Part shown: piece by piece, positions 8,388-15,974 of the stretch
Numbering within the stretch: position 1 is the stretch's first letter
Layout: every line of letters begins with the position of its first letter
Origin: Micromonospora sp. WMMD980
GTDB taxonomy: Bacteria; Actinomycetota; Actinomycetes; Mycobacteriales; Micromonosporaceae
Assembly: GCF_029626035.1 (NCBI RefSeq)
Contig: NZ_JARUBE010000003.1
Span: 2,356,001-2,420,000 of the forward strand
Direction of reading: 5' to 3'
DNA length: 64,000 nucleotides
Program-made: the position numbers and the translations under genes
The notes under the pieces: generated by a model
Database searches by the model: none
What the model saw: the letters and a program-made list of their open reading frames with translations, nothing else
Told to the model about the DNA's origin: nothing

Positions 8388-9662
8388 TCAGGCAGGGACC
8401 AACACCGCTTCCTTGAGCAGGCGGCGGGCGAGGACCAGGCGGTCGGCGTCGTCGAGGCCGGGCAGGTCGCCGACCCGGGTCGGCTCGCCGGTGAGCAGCG
8501 CGCGCAGCGCCGGCTCGCAGGTGCCGGGCAGGGTGAGCGTGCGGTCGACCAGGCGCAGCGCGACGCGGCCGTCGCCGGTCGGGGCGAGCTGCCGGCGCAG
8601 GCCGGCGCGCAGCACCACCCGGCTGTCCGGGTCGAGCCGGGCCAGCGCCTCGGCCTGGGCGAGCGGGCGGATCGGCGCCGGTCGGGCGGCCGGCCACACC
8701 CGGCCCCGCAGCCGCGCGGCGACCGCCGCCGGGTCGGCCCGCAGCAGCCAGTCGCGCAGCGCCTCGACGGTCTCGGTCAGCTCCGGCTCGATCGCCTCCG
8801 GGTCGGCCAGGTCCAGGCCGAACGGCAGGCCGGCGCGCAGCCGGGCGTCCTCGGCGGCGAGCGCCGCCAACTCCTCCACCAGGGCGTAGCGGGTGAGCGC
8901 CCGGATGCCCACGGTCAGGTGCAGCGAGCTGGACTCCTGCGCTTGGGCGCTGTGCAGCCAGCCGCGCGGCAGGTAGAGCGCGTCGCCCGGTTCGAGCACC
9001 ACGTCCAGCGCGGGCCGGCCCTCGGCGGTCGCGGAGACCTCGTCGGCCCGGCCGCCCCACGGCTGGCGCTCCAGCGGGTCGGCGAGCACCGGCGGGTGGA
9101 TCCGCCAGCGCTTGCGGCCGTCGACCTGGAGCACGAACACGTCGTGGGTGTCGTAGTGGGTGGCGAAGCCCTGACTGCCGGCCGGCGTCAGGTAGGCGTT
9201 GACCTGCAACGGCTGGGCCAGCGCCGCGCCCAGGTCGCGGGCCAGGTCGACGAGCGCCGGCCAGGTGCGGTGCAGGCCCTGCAACACCAGGGTGGCGCCG
9301 TCGGCGTAGAGCGCCAGGACCTTCTCGTCGAGCACCTGGTCGCCGATCTCGGCGCCGGCGCCACCGCCGCCGGTGTAGCGCGCCGCCGGCACGAGCTGGC
9401 CGTCCTTGGCCACCCGCAGGAACGGGGTACGCAGGCCGCGTCGGCTGAGCAGCTCGTCGGCGTCGGCGGGGCTGAGCAGGTCGGTGAAGCCGTGCGGGTT
9501 GGGCAGTTCGGCGGCCCGGGACAGCAGCGGGCTGCGCCCCCAGTGGTCGGCGGCGAACTTGGCCGGCTCGACGGCCACGCACCGGGCCAGCGCCGCGGCG
9601 GCGGGGGACGACACCGCCGGGTGGCCGTGGCCACCCGGCGGGTCGACGTGCGTCGTGCTCAT
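8388..9662 (-). CDS. JmjC/cupin protein, ribosomal-oxygenase-like 2-oxoglutarate/Fe(II) hydroxylase
   Basis: A 424-residue protein of the Cupin_4/ROX group (YcfD, NO66, MINA53), iron and 2-oxoglutarate oxygenases that hydroxylate arginine or histidine side chains of ribosomal proteins. The JmjC core is intact: H169-Y-D171 within ATHYDTHDVFVLQ, then DGRKRW, and the distal ligand H237 in LPRGWLHSA. A C-terminal helical/winged region (about 260-424) follows, as in ROX proteins. The start lies only 3 nt after the stop of the four-repeat peptide gene upstream and has no good ribosome site of its own, implying coupling. The neighbouring repeat protein has one histidine per repeat, so a dedicated substrate is plausible. 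That link is inference. Confidence 0.9.
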   Translation of the reverse strand: MSTTHVDPPGGHGHPAVSSPAAAALARCVAVEPAKFAADHWGRSPLLSRAAELPNPHGFTDLLSPADADELLSRRGLRTPFLRVAKDGQLVPAARYTGGGGAGAEIGDQVLDEKVLALYADGATLVLQGLHRTWPALVDLARDLGAALAQPLQVNAYLTPAGSQGFATHYDTHDVFVLQVDGRKRWRIHPPVLADPLERQPWGGRADEVSATAEGRPALDVVLEPGDALYLPRGWLHSAQAQESSSLHLTVGIRALTRYALVEELAALAAEDARLRAGLPFGLDLADPEAIEPELTETVEALRDWLLRADPAAVAARLRGRVWPAARPAPIRPLAQAEALARLDPDSRVVLRAGLRRQLAPTGDGRVALRLVDRTLTLPGTCEPALRALLTGEPTRVGDLPGLDDADRLVLARRLLKEAVLVPA

Positions 9663-9665
9663 GTG

Positions 9666-9968
9666 TCAGGCGCTGCCGTCGGCGCCGCCGTCGTGCTGGC
9701 CCGGGGTCGCGCCACCGTCGGCCGGGCCCTCCGCGCCACCGTCCGCGCCACCGTCGTGCTGACCCGGGGTCGCGCCACCGTCGGCCGGACCCTCCGCGCC
9801 ACCGTCCGCGCCACCGTCGTGCTGACCCGGGGTCGCGCCACCGTCGGCCGGACCCTCCGCGCCACCGTCCGCGCCACCGTCGTGCTGACCGGGGGTGGCA
9901 CCGCCGTCGGCCGGGCCCTCCAGGCCGCCGCCACCGTTGGTCTGGATGTCGTCGTCGTTCAATGCCAT
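9666..9968 (-). CDS. Four-repeat peptide, candidate modified-peptide precursor or substrate of the JmjC enzyme
   Basis: A 100-residue protein. Residues 1-16 (MALNDDDIQTNGGGGL) precede four tandem 21-residue repeats (17-100) with core GATPGQHDGGADG. They are essentially identical except for the last (GSA instead of GGA). The repeats contain only A, D, E, G, H, P, Q and T, with one His and three Asp each and no hydrophobic core, so the protein is probably disordered. GGGAG lies about 7 nt before ATG 9968. It is followed after 3 nt by the JmjC gene and preceded by a GTTA-N16-GGGTAC promoter candidate. A leader plus repeated cores next to a tailoring oxygenase is the layout of a multicore RiPP. 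A stress-induced acidic disordered protein is the alternative. Confidence 0.75.
   Translation of the reverse strand: MALNDDDIQTNGGGGLEGPADGGATPGQHDGGADGGAEGPADGGATPGQHDGGADGGAEGPADGGATPGQHDGGADGGAEGPADGGATPGQHDGGADGSA
9669..9920 (-). repeat. Four 63-bp tandem repeats inside the peptide gene
   Basis: The marker GTCGTGCTG recurs on the plus strand at 9690, 9753, 9816 and 9879, an exact 63-nt period. The unit is in frame (21 codons) and the copies differ at only a few bases, pointing to recent amplification or gene conversion. This is coding, not a CRISPR: there are no spacers. Confidence 0.95.
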
Positions 9969-10024
9969 GGGTGCTCCCTCGGTGTGCCGCCCCGCGTGTT
10001 CCCGGGGTCCGTCTTCAGCGGGGG

Positions 10025-10050
10025 GTACCCCACGCCCGATCTTCTCTAAC
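10025..10050 (-). promoter_or_regulatory. SigB/SigF-type promoter candidate for the repeat-peptide/JmjC operon
   Basis: On the minus strand GTTA (10050-10047), 16 nt, GGGTAC (10030-10025). The -10 matches the Streptomyces SigB form exactly. The predicted start near 10018 leaves a leader of about 50 nt before ATG 9968. Confidence 0.5.
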
Positions 10051-10159
10051 CACACGGTAGACGCCCGGACCGGCGCGCACCGAGGGTTCGCGCCCGGACG
10101 GCGGCCGGGCCCGGTCGGTGCCAGGATGGGCCGGAGGAGACGCGCGAGGAGGTAGCCAC

Positions 10160-10903
10160 GTGGCGCAGCCGGAACCGCTCACGCCGCTGACCGAGGACTG
10201 GCACCGGGCGCTGGCCGTGGTGGCCCACCCGGACGACCTGGAGTTCGGCGCCGCCGCCGCGGTGGCCCGCTGGACCCGGCAGGGCAAGGAGGTCGTCTAC
10301 TGCCTGCTGACCAGTGGTGAGGCGGGGATCGACGGAATGCCGCCGGAGCGCAGCCGGGTGCTGCGCGAGGAGGAACAGCGCGCGTCCGCCGCCGTGGTCG
10401 GGGTGTCCGCCGTCGAATTCCTCGGCCTGCCCGACGGGCTGCTGGAGTACGGCGTGCCGCTGCGCCGGGCCATCGCCGGGGTGGTCCGCCGGCACCGGCC
10501 GGACGTGGTGCTCACGAACAACTTCCGGGAGACCTGGGACGGCGAGTACGCGCTGAACCAGGCCGACCACATCGCCTGCGGCCGGGCCACGCTGGACGCG
10601 GTCCGCGACGCCGGCAACCGGTGGATCTTCCCGGAGCAGCTCACCGGCGGCACGCAGCCGTGGTCCCGGGTGCGCGAGGTGTGGGCGGCCGGCTCACCGG
10701 CGGCCCGGCACGGGGTGGACGTGACGGACACCTTCGACGCCGGGGTGGCGTCGTTGCGGGCGCACGGCGCCTACCTGAGCGGGCTCGGCGACGGCGGCTT
10801 CGACGCCGAGGAGTTCCTGGAGGGGATGGCCCGGCCCGCCGGCACCCGGCTCGCCGTCCGCTACGGCGCCGCGTTCGAGGTGTTCCGCATCGACCTGGCC
10901 TGA
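10160..10903 (+). CDS. PIG-L family deacetylase
   Basis: A 247-residue zinc-dependent N-acetylglucosaminyl-type deacetylase of the MshB/PIG-L (LmbE) family. The signature AHPDDLEFG lies near residue 27 and the second metal/catalytic element NQADHIACG near 140. Related enzymes act in mycothiol synthesis (MshB) or on mycothiol conjugates (Mca). This one is shorter than MshB and its substrate cannot be told from sequence. GTG 10160 has AGGAGG 7 nt upstream. Divergent from the repeat-peptide operon and convergent with the DUF2267 gene. Confidence 0.85.
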   Translation: MAQPEPLTPLTEDWHRALAVVAHPDDLEFGAAAAVARWTRQGKEVVYCLLTSGEAGIDGMPPERSRVLREEEQRASAAVVGVSAVEFLGLPDGLLEYGVPLRRAIAGVVRRHRPDVVLTNNFRETWDGEYALNQADHIACGRATLDAVRDAGNRWIFPEQLTGGTQPWSRVREVWAAGSPAARHGVDVTDTFDAGVASLRAHGAYLSGLGDGGFDAEEFLEGMARPAGTRLAVRYGAAFEVFRIDLA

Positions 10904-10952
10904 CCCGCGGCCCACCCCGCCGAGGGGGCGGGACGGGCCGGGGCGGGGCCGG

Positions 10953-11381
10953 TCAGGGAATGAGCTGAGCCAGGTCCCGCGGCATGTTCGACTTCACGTC
11001 CTGCCACTCGCCCTGCGTGACGTGCCGGCGCAACGTGTCCAGCACGACCTGCGTCACCCGCTGCGGGCCACCCTCCACGTCGTACGGGAAGCCCTGCCGG
11101 ACCTCGTAGAGGAAGTCGTCGCGGTTCAGCTTGATCGGCACGTTCTCCGGCTGCCAGCCGTCGAAGTAGATACCCCGCAGCAGCACCGGCAGTTGCTGGG
11201 CGAACTCGGCGCTCTCCAACACCGGCATCCGGTCGCGCAGCAGGTGCAGCACCGTGCGCAGCGCCGCGTACGACTGGTTGCGCCGCTCGGGCGGCCAGCC
11301 GTAGGCCGACTCGATCTCCTTGAGGATCACGTTCGTCTTGTCCAGCGAGGACTCGAACGCGGACATCAGCTGCTCAGCCAT
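10953..11381 (-). CDS. DUF2267 family protein
   Basis: A 142-residue all-helical protein. The pattern LHLLRDRMPVLESAEFAQQL, then LLRGIYFDGWQPE and a DTLRRHVTQGEWQDVKSNMP end, matches the DUF2267 family, whose function is unknown but which is common beside stress genes in actinobacteria. ATG 11381 lies 5 nt past the stop of a 61-residue gene, so they form an operon. An internal Met at residue 6 is an alternative start. Confidence 0.85.
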   Translation of the reverse strand: MAEQLMSAFESSLDKTNVILKEIESAYGWPPERRNQSYAALRTVLHLLRDRMPVLESAEFAQQLPVLLRGIYFDGWQPENVPIKLNRDDFLYEVRQGFPYDVEGGPQRVTQVVLDTLRRHVTQGEWQDVKSNMPRDLAQLIP

Positions 11382-11386
11382 CCCGC

Positions 11387-11572
11387 TCACCCCCGGGCGT
11401 CGGTCTCCCAGCGTCGGTCGTCGGCGCGTCGCGGCGGGCCGCTGGGGCCCCGCCACAGCCGGGTCGGGCTGAACCGGCCGGGCCGGCCGCCCCGCTCCCG
11501 CGGCACCTCGGAGTTGCCGACCACGTGCAGCACGCCGCCGCGGCGTCGTTCCGCCACCACCCGTACCGTCAT
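11387..11572 (-). CDS. Small basic hypothetical protein, 61 aa
   Basis: MTVRVVAERRRGGVLHVVGN followed by an arginine- and proline-rich tail ending ETDARG. A strong GGAGG 8 nt before ATG 11572 decides the start; the frame reading back to 11626 lacks one. It is 5 nt upstream of the DUF2267 gene in the same direction. No family recognised. Confidence 0.6.
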   Translation of the reverse strand: MTVRVVAERRRGGVLHVVGNSEVPRERGGRPGRFSPTRLWRGPSGPPRRADDRRWETDARG

Positions 11573-11650
11573 GACCCACCTCCTCGTCGCCGCGCGCGGG
11601 CCGGTGCGTCCGCGCGCTGGTTCCATGCTGCGCGGCGACGGGGTGAGCCG

Positions 11651-11673
11651 GCCTCACCCGGTGCGGGTGAGGC
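11651..11673 (-). terminator. Hairpin terminator after the DUF72 gene
   Basis: Perfect 10-bp arms GCCTCACCCG (11651-11660) and CGGGTGAGGC (11664-11673) with a GTG loop, 4 nt past the DUF72 stop. Confidence 0.65.
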
Positions 11674-11677
11674 GCGC

Positions 11678-12547
11678 TCACCGCTCCAGCAGGCCGAGGA
11701 GCGTGCTGGCGTTGCGCTGTGCGTTGTCCCTGAAACAGTTGTTCATCAGCACGTGCGTCCGCTCCGCCCGCCCGGCCAGCTCGCGGAGCTTCGGCGCCCA
11801 GTCGCGCAGCTCCCGGTCCGAGTAGTCGTAGCCGAACTTCTCGTGGATGTCCCTGCTGGTCCACCTGTCGCTGTGCCCGTGGAACCGGACCACCGCGAGG
11901 TCCGCGGTGGCGGCCAGCACCGGGGGTACGGACGACGTGTGGCCCTGCGGCATGTCCACGCAGACGAACGGCAGCTCGTGCCCGCGCAGGAAGTCGAGCG
12001 TCTCGTCGGCGTTGTCGCCGTCGAACCAGGAGGCGTGCCGGAGTTCGAAGACCGGCCGCAGCGGGGCGCACCGCCGGGCCACCTCCAGCAGGTACTGCTT
12101 GTTGTCCCGCTTGATGGTGAACCAGGGCGGGAACTGGAACAGCAGCGCGCCGAGCTTGCCGGCGTCCACGAGCGGGTCGAGGGCGGACAGGAAGCGGGTC
12201 CAGACCTCCTCGTACGCCTGCGCCGGCAGGTCGTCCGGGTAGACGGTACGCTTCTCCGTCTCCGGGCGCAGGTCCTTGTAGAGCGCGGAGACCCGGGTCG
12301 GGTGACCGGTCAGCAGGCTGAACGCCTTGACGTTGAAGGTGAACCCGGGCGGCGTGCGCTCCGCCCACAGCCGCGCGGTGCGCTCGGCGGGCGGTGCGTA
12401 GTAGGTGGCGTCCACCTCGACCAGCGGGAACCGCCGGGCGTAGTAGGACAGCCGGCGTTCCGGGGTGTCGGCGTCCGCCGCATACCAGCCGGAGTCGAGC
12501 AGGGTCCGGTCGGTCCACGACGCGGTGCCCACCTTGATCTCACCCAT
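11678..12547 (-). CDS. DUF72 domain protein (TIM-barrel fold)
   Basis: A 289-residue protein of the DUF72/YecE family: VGTASWTD start, EVDATYYAPP, FTFNVKAFSLLTGH, LFQFPPWF, FELRHASWF and VVRFHGH blocks in order. The family adopts a TIM barrel and its biochemical function is unproven. ATG 12547 is used because the VGTASW motif begins five residues later. It follows the DksA-like gene by 29 nt, so both may be read from the promoter candidate at 13095-13120. Confidence 0.9.
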   Translation of the reverse strand: MGEIKVGTASWTDRTLLDSGWYAADADTPERRLSYYARRFPLVEVDATYYAPPAERTARLWAERTPPGFTFNVKAFSLLTGHPTRVSALYKDLRPETEKRTVYPDDLPAQAYEEVWTRFLSALDPLVDAGKLGALLFQFPPWFTIKRDNKQYLLEVARRCAPLRPVFELRHASWFDGDNADETLDFLRGHELPFVCVDMPQGHTSSVPPVLAATADLAVVRFHGHSDRWTSRDIHEKFGYDYSDRELRDWAPKLRELAGRAERTHVLMNNCFRDNAQRNASTLLGLLER

Positions 12548-12576
12548 GGGACCGACCGGTGGGGCGGGCGGACGGC

Positions 12577-12975
12577 TCAGGCCGCCCGCCGCTCCCGGGT
12601 CTGCTTGCAGGCCACGCAGGACGTGGCGGACGGGAAGATCTCCAGCCGCTCCACCGGGATCGGCGCGGTGCAGCCCTCGCAGAAGCCGTACGTGCCCTCG
12701 TCGAGGCGGGCCAACGCGCGCTCGAACTGGGCGCGCCGGTCCAGGATGGTGCGCAGCAGAGACTGCGCGGTGTCCCGCTCGGCGGTCTTGGTGCCGCTGT
12801 CGGCCTGGTCGTCGCCGGCGGTGTCGCCGACCTCGACCAGTCGCAGCACCTGGCTCTGCGTCACGGCGTGGTCGTACTCGGCGGTCAGCTCGTCGTACCG
12901 GGACCGCAGGGACTGCCGGATCTGGTCGACCTCCGCCTGGGAGCGGCCCGTGGCTGTCGTGTCGTGGACGAGCAT
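12577..12975 (-). CDS. DksA/TraR-family zinc-finger protein
   Basis: A 132-residue protein with a long coiled-coil N-terminal part (about 10-95) and a C-terminal C4 zinc finger, CEGC at about 98-101 and CVAC at about 119-122. DksA proteins bind the secondary channel of RNA polymerase in the stringent response. Actinobacterial members are short and their role is less clear. A GTTT-N16-GGGTAT promoter candidate lies about 120 nt upstream of ATG 12975. DUF72 follows in the same direction. Confidence 0.88.
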   Translation of the reverse strand: MLVHDTTATGRSQAEVDQIRQSLRSRYDELTAEYDHAVTQSQVLRLVEVGDTAGDDQADSGTKTAERDTAQSLLRTILDRRAQFERALARLDEGTYGFCEGCTAPIPVERLEIFPSATSCVACKQTRERRAA

Positions 12976-13094
12976 CGCTGCCTGCCTTTCCTGCGGCCTC
13001 GTGCCGGTCCTTCCCCGGCGACGAGCGCGGAGGAGGACCGGTCCGGGACATCGGGTGCCCGGGTGAGATCACCCGTGCTCTGTGAGCCGGGCGA

Positions 13095-13120
13095 ATACCC
13101 CTGCCTCCGGCGAGCCAAAC
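13095..13120 (-). promoter_or_regulatory. SigB/SigF-type promoter candidate for the DksA-like gene
   Basis: On the minus strand GTTT (13120-13117), 16 nt, GGGTAT (13100-13095), a perfect fit to the expected pattern. The 187-bp gap 12976-13162 holds nothing else that I can assign. Confidence 0.6.
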
Positions 13121-13162
13121 CGGAGTTTTCCTGGCACTTTCCGGTGAGTTCGTCCGGCCTGG

Positions 13163-13792
13163 TCAGGGCCCTTCCACGAAGGCCGGGTGGCGGGGGTCGT
13201 CGGCGCGCACCACCACGTCGGCGAAGGAGGCCGGGTCGACCTCGTCGGCGTAGCGGGCGAAGGCCGGCAGGGTCCAGCGCCACGCCGGGTCGGTGCGCCG
13301 CTCCAACGCCGCCGGGGAGAGCACCAGGTGGACGGTGAGGTCGAAGTCGAGCGTGCCGCCGAGCAGCAGAGCGCCACTGACCAGGACCACCCCGCCGGGT
13401 GGCAGGTCCCGGTAGCCGGCCCGGCTGGCCCGGTCGGCGTCGGCGTCCCAGAGCGACGGCAGCAGTCGGCCACTGCCGCGCGGGCCGGCCGGGTCGAGCA
13501 CCTCGCGGCGCAAGCCGGGTTCGTCGAGCCAGCCTTCGTAGTAGGCGTCCGGGTTGGTGCGGCCCTGCTCCAGGCGGACCGAGGCGGGACGCAGGAAGTC
13601 GGCGGCCCGCACGTGCAGCGCCGGCCGGCCGGCGGCGCGCAGCGGGTCGACGAGGGCGGCGGCGAGGGTGTCCGGCGCGGCGGCCGGCGGGCCGTCGACG
13701 GCCACCCGCAGCCGGCCGGGCGCCTCGGCGTGGACGAGGTGCTCGGCCAGCTCGGCGACGAGCCGGTCGGGGCTGATCGGGCGCACGCGCAT
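13163..13792 (-). CDS. Uridine-kinase-like protein with degenerate P-loop
   Basis: A 209-residue protein resembling actinobacterial uridine kinase/nucleoside kinase-like proteins (LRVAVDGP..., HVRAADFLRP, DPDAYYEGWLDEP-like block, VVLVSGALLL). The Walker A position (33-42) reads DGPPAAAPDT where GxxxxGK[ST] is expected, so the ATP-binding lysine is absent. It may be a non-catalytic relative or use a different nucleotide contact. Followed by the DksA-like gene in the same direction after 187 bp. Confidence 0.7.
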   Translation of the reverse strand: MRVRPISPDRLVAELAEHLVHAEAPGRLRVAVDGPPAAAPDTLAAALVDPLRAAGRPALHVRAADFLRPASVRLEQGRTNPDAYYEGWLDEPGLRREVLDPAGPRGSGRLLPSLWDADADRASRAGYRDLPPGGVVLVSGALLLGGTLDFDLTVHLVLSPAALERRTDPAWRWTLPAFARYADEVDPASFADVVVRADDPRHPAFVEGP

Positions 13793-13893
13793 CCGACCAT
13801 CCTGCCCGCCCGGCGGCGGTGGCTCACCTCGTGCGCGCGTCCGGGCGGTCGGGGCTCCGTCCGGCGGGCGGGTCGAGGGCGGTGGGCGGCCGG

Positions 13894-14499
13894 TCAGCCG
13901 GTGCGGTCGATGGTCACCCGGGCGTCGTCGGCGAGCCGGTAGCCGACGCCGTAGACGGTGGTGACCAGCGGGACGTCCACGCCGACCTTGCCGCGCAGCC
14001 GGCGGACGTGCACGTCGACGGTACGGACGCCGGCGTGCTCGTAGCCCCAGACCGCGTTGAGCAGTTGCAGCCGGGTGAACACCCGACGCGGGTGGGCGAC
14101 CAGGTGCAGCAGCAGGTCGAACTCCAGGCGGGTCAGCGGCAGCGGCTCTCCGTCGCGCAGCACCGACCGGGACGAGGCGAGGATGTGCAGGGCCGGGATG
14201 ATCGAGGTGAGCGGGCGCGCGGGGGTGCGACCGGCCGGCACCTCGGGGCGGCGCTCCGGCGCCAGGGTGCCCGTGCTGATCACCGCGTCGCCGCGTTCCA
14301 GCAGCTCACGGGCGGCGTCGAGGAGCCGGCGGGCGGCCGGGGTGAGCGACTCCTCGGAGGCCAGCGGAATGTTCAGGGTGACCGTGAGCACCGGGGTGGC
14401 TGTGTTCGCCGGGCGCCGTTGGCCGCCGGGTGGCCGGCCCGGGACCGCGGGTTGGGACGTATGCCATCCGGCGCGCGACGAGGCGGGGCTGACCGACAT
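13894..14499 (-). CDS. Winged-helix (OmpR/PhoB-type) DNA-binding protein without receiver domain, copy 1
   Basis: A 201-residue protein. Residues about 100-195 form a Trans_reg_C domain: [52 protein letters not shown]. Response regulators of this class normally begin with a phosphorylated receiver. Here the N-terminal half is a short unrelated segment (VTLNIPLASEESLTPAARRLLDAA), so control must be of another kind. ATG 14499 has AAGGAGG 4 nt upstream, favouring it over the longer frame to 14625. A paralog sits immediately upstream. Confidence 0.85.
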   Translation of the reverse strand: MSVSPASSRAGWHTSQPAVPGRPPGGQRRPANTATPVLTVTLNIPLASEESLTPAARRLLDAARELLERGDAVISTGTLAPERRPEVPAGRTPARPLTSIIPALHILASSRSVLRDGEPLPLTRLEFDLLLHLVAHPRRVFTRLQLLNAVWGYEHAGVRTVDVHVRRLRGKVGVDVPLVTTVYGVGYRLADDARVTIDRTG

Positions 14500-14743
14500 G
14501 GTCCTCCTTGGCTGGTCCGGGTATCTCCCCACGGCCCGGGACGCCGCTTCATCGATGCTTCCCGGCGCTCGCGTGAGGGTCAAGGGGCCACTGCGTTGCA
14601 TGAATGTGACAATTGACGAACGCATCGGAGCCGAGTGCTCGCTCTGCGTACGAGGCCTGTTGATTACAGCAGAGCGGGTGGACGAGGCGTTACGGGGGGT
14701 CCCCGGGCCGGTTCACAATGGCGGGTTGCGGCGCGAACGTGAA

Positions 14744-14775
14744 CGCGGCGTGCCCGACCGCCGGGGCACGCCGCG
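14744..14775 (-). terminator. Hairpin terminator after the second winged-helix gene
   Basis: Perfect 12-bp arms (14744-14755 and 14764-14775, CGCGGCGTGCCC and its complement) with an 8-nt loop, 18 nt past the stop at 14793. The remaining gap to 14499 shows nothing I can name with confidence. Confidence 0.65.
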
Positions 14776-14792
14776 TGTCGGCCGGGGCCGGT

Positions 14793-15380
14793 TCAGGCGT
14801 CGCGGTCCACTTCGATCGGGGCGTCGTCGGCGAGCCGGTAGCCGACGCCGTACACGGTGGTCACCAGCGGCGTGTCCGGGCCGAACTTGGCGCGCAGCCG
14901 CCGGACGTGGACGTCCACGGTCCGGGCCACCGCGTGCTCGTAGCCCCAGACGTTGGCGAGCAGTTGCAACCGGGTGAACACCCGGCGGGGGTGCTCGGCG
15001 AGAAAGAGCAGCAGGTCGTACTCGATGCAGGTCAGGCCGACCTCGACGTCGCCGCGCCGCACGCGGCGGGTGCCGGCGAGGACGCGCACGCCGCCGGGCT
15101 CCGCCGGCGCGGCCGGCCGGACCCCGGCCGGCGGCGCGGCGAGACGGCGCAGGTCACGCACCGCCCCGGTGGACCGGCGCTCGTCCGGGCGGACGAGACC
15201 CTCGCCGGACGCGGCCAACTCGTCGAGCAGGTCGACCAGCCGGGCCAGGCCGGGCGTCAGCGGTCCGGCCCCCAGGTCGAGCGTGATGGTCAGGGCCGGC
15301 GCGGTACGCGGCGGGGGCGGCACGGCCCGGTCGGCACGGCCCGGTCGGGCCGGACGGGTGGTGAGGGCGACGAGGGACAT
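14793..15380 (-). CDS. Winged-helix (OmpR/PhoB-type) DNA-binding protein without receiver domain, copy 2
   Basis: A 195-residue paralog of the 13894-14499 product with the same plan: an N-terminal stretch [20 protein letters not shown], a variable middle, then a Trans_reg_C domain (about 105-190: [52 protein letters not shown]). The recognition-helix regions are nearly identical, so both may bind related sites. GGAG lies about 9 nt before ATG 15380. It lies downstream of the cysteine dioxygenase-rhodanese pair in the same direction. Confidence 0.85.
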   Translation of the reverse strand: MSLVALTTRPARPGRADRAVPPPPRTAPALTITLDLGAGPLTPGLARLVDLLDELAASGEGLVRPDERRSTGAVRDLRRLAAPPAGVRPAAPAEPGGVRVLAGTRRVRRGDVEVGLTCIEYDLLLFLAEHPRRVFTRLQLLANVWGYEHAVARTVDVHVRRLRAKFGPDTPLVTTVYGVGYRLADDAPIEVDRDA

Positions 15381-15432
15381 GAGGGGTCTCCTGGGCGGGC
15401 GTCGCTCCGCCCCACCGGGTGCGGCGGGACGG

Positions 15433-15924
15433 TCAGCGGAGCGCCCGGCCGGCGGTGACCGGGGGCGCGATGGACGAGGGTCGGTGCGGCGGGGTGGGGC
15501 CGAGGGCGGGCAGGCCGGCGATGCGCCAGGCGGCGAAGCCGCCGACCACGTCGGTGGCGCGGCCCAGGCCGATGTCCTGCAACGCGGCGGCGGCCAGCGA
15601 CGAGGTGTAGCCCTCCTGACACAGGACGACCACCGGCACGTCGTAGTCGACCGCCTGCGGCAGCCGGGCCGCGCAGCGCGGGTCGAAGCGCCATTCCAGG
15701 ACGTTGCGCTCGACGGTGAGCGCGCCCGGCACGGTGCCGTGCGCGGCCCGTTGGCCGGCCGGGCGGATGTCGACCAGCAGCGCGCCGCGCCGGTGGGCCA
15801 GGTGCGCCCACTCGGGTTCGAGACGACGCAGCCGGGCGCGGGCGGCGGCGAGGGTCTCGTCGATCCCCCGCGAGCCGGGTGGGGGGACCGGACAGCTCTC
15901 GACGGGGGCGGGGCTCTGCGCCAT
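15433..15924 (-). CDS. Rhodanese-like sulfurtransferase
   Basis: A 163-residue single rhodanese domain: [20 protein letters not shown] and the active-site loop [15 protein letters not shown] with the catalytic Cys. A distal [12 protein letters not shown] completes the fold. Likely transfers or removes persulfide sulfur. It follows the cysteine dioxygenase gene by 50 nt, a pairing expected for cysteine/persulfide catabolism. ATG 15924 has AAGGA 8 nt upstream. Confidence 0.88.
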   Translation of the reverse strand: MAQSPAPVESCPVPPPGSRGIDETLAAARARLRRLEPEWAHLAHRRGALLVDIRPAGQRAAHGTVPGALTVERNVLEWRFDPRCAARLPQAVDYDVPVVVLCQEGYTSSLAAAALQDIGLGRATDVVGGFAAWRIAGLPALGPTPPHRPSSIAPPVTAGRALR

Positions 15925-15974
15925 GACGGCGTCCTTCCGTTCGACGGGGATCGGGGGCGGTGCGGCCGACCGGG

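Noticed and set aside
9669..9920. The tandem 63-bp units as a CRISPR array
   Set aside because: The units are contiguous with no spacers and are translated in frame; no cas genes are present.
9659..9934. An antisense or alternative-frame reading of the repeat region as a basic VARTVARR-type protein
   Set aside because: The DGGA/GQH frame has the leader, ribosome site, promoter and coupling to the JmjC gene; the other frame has none of these.
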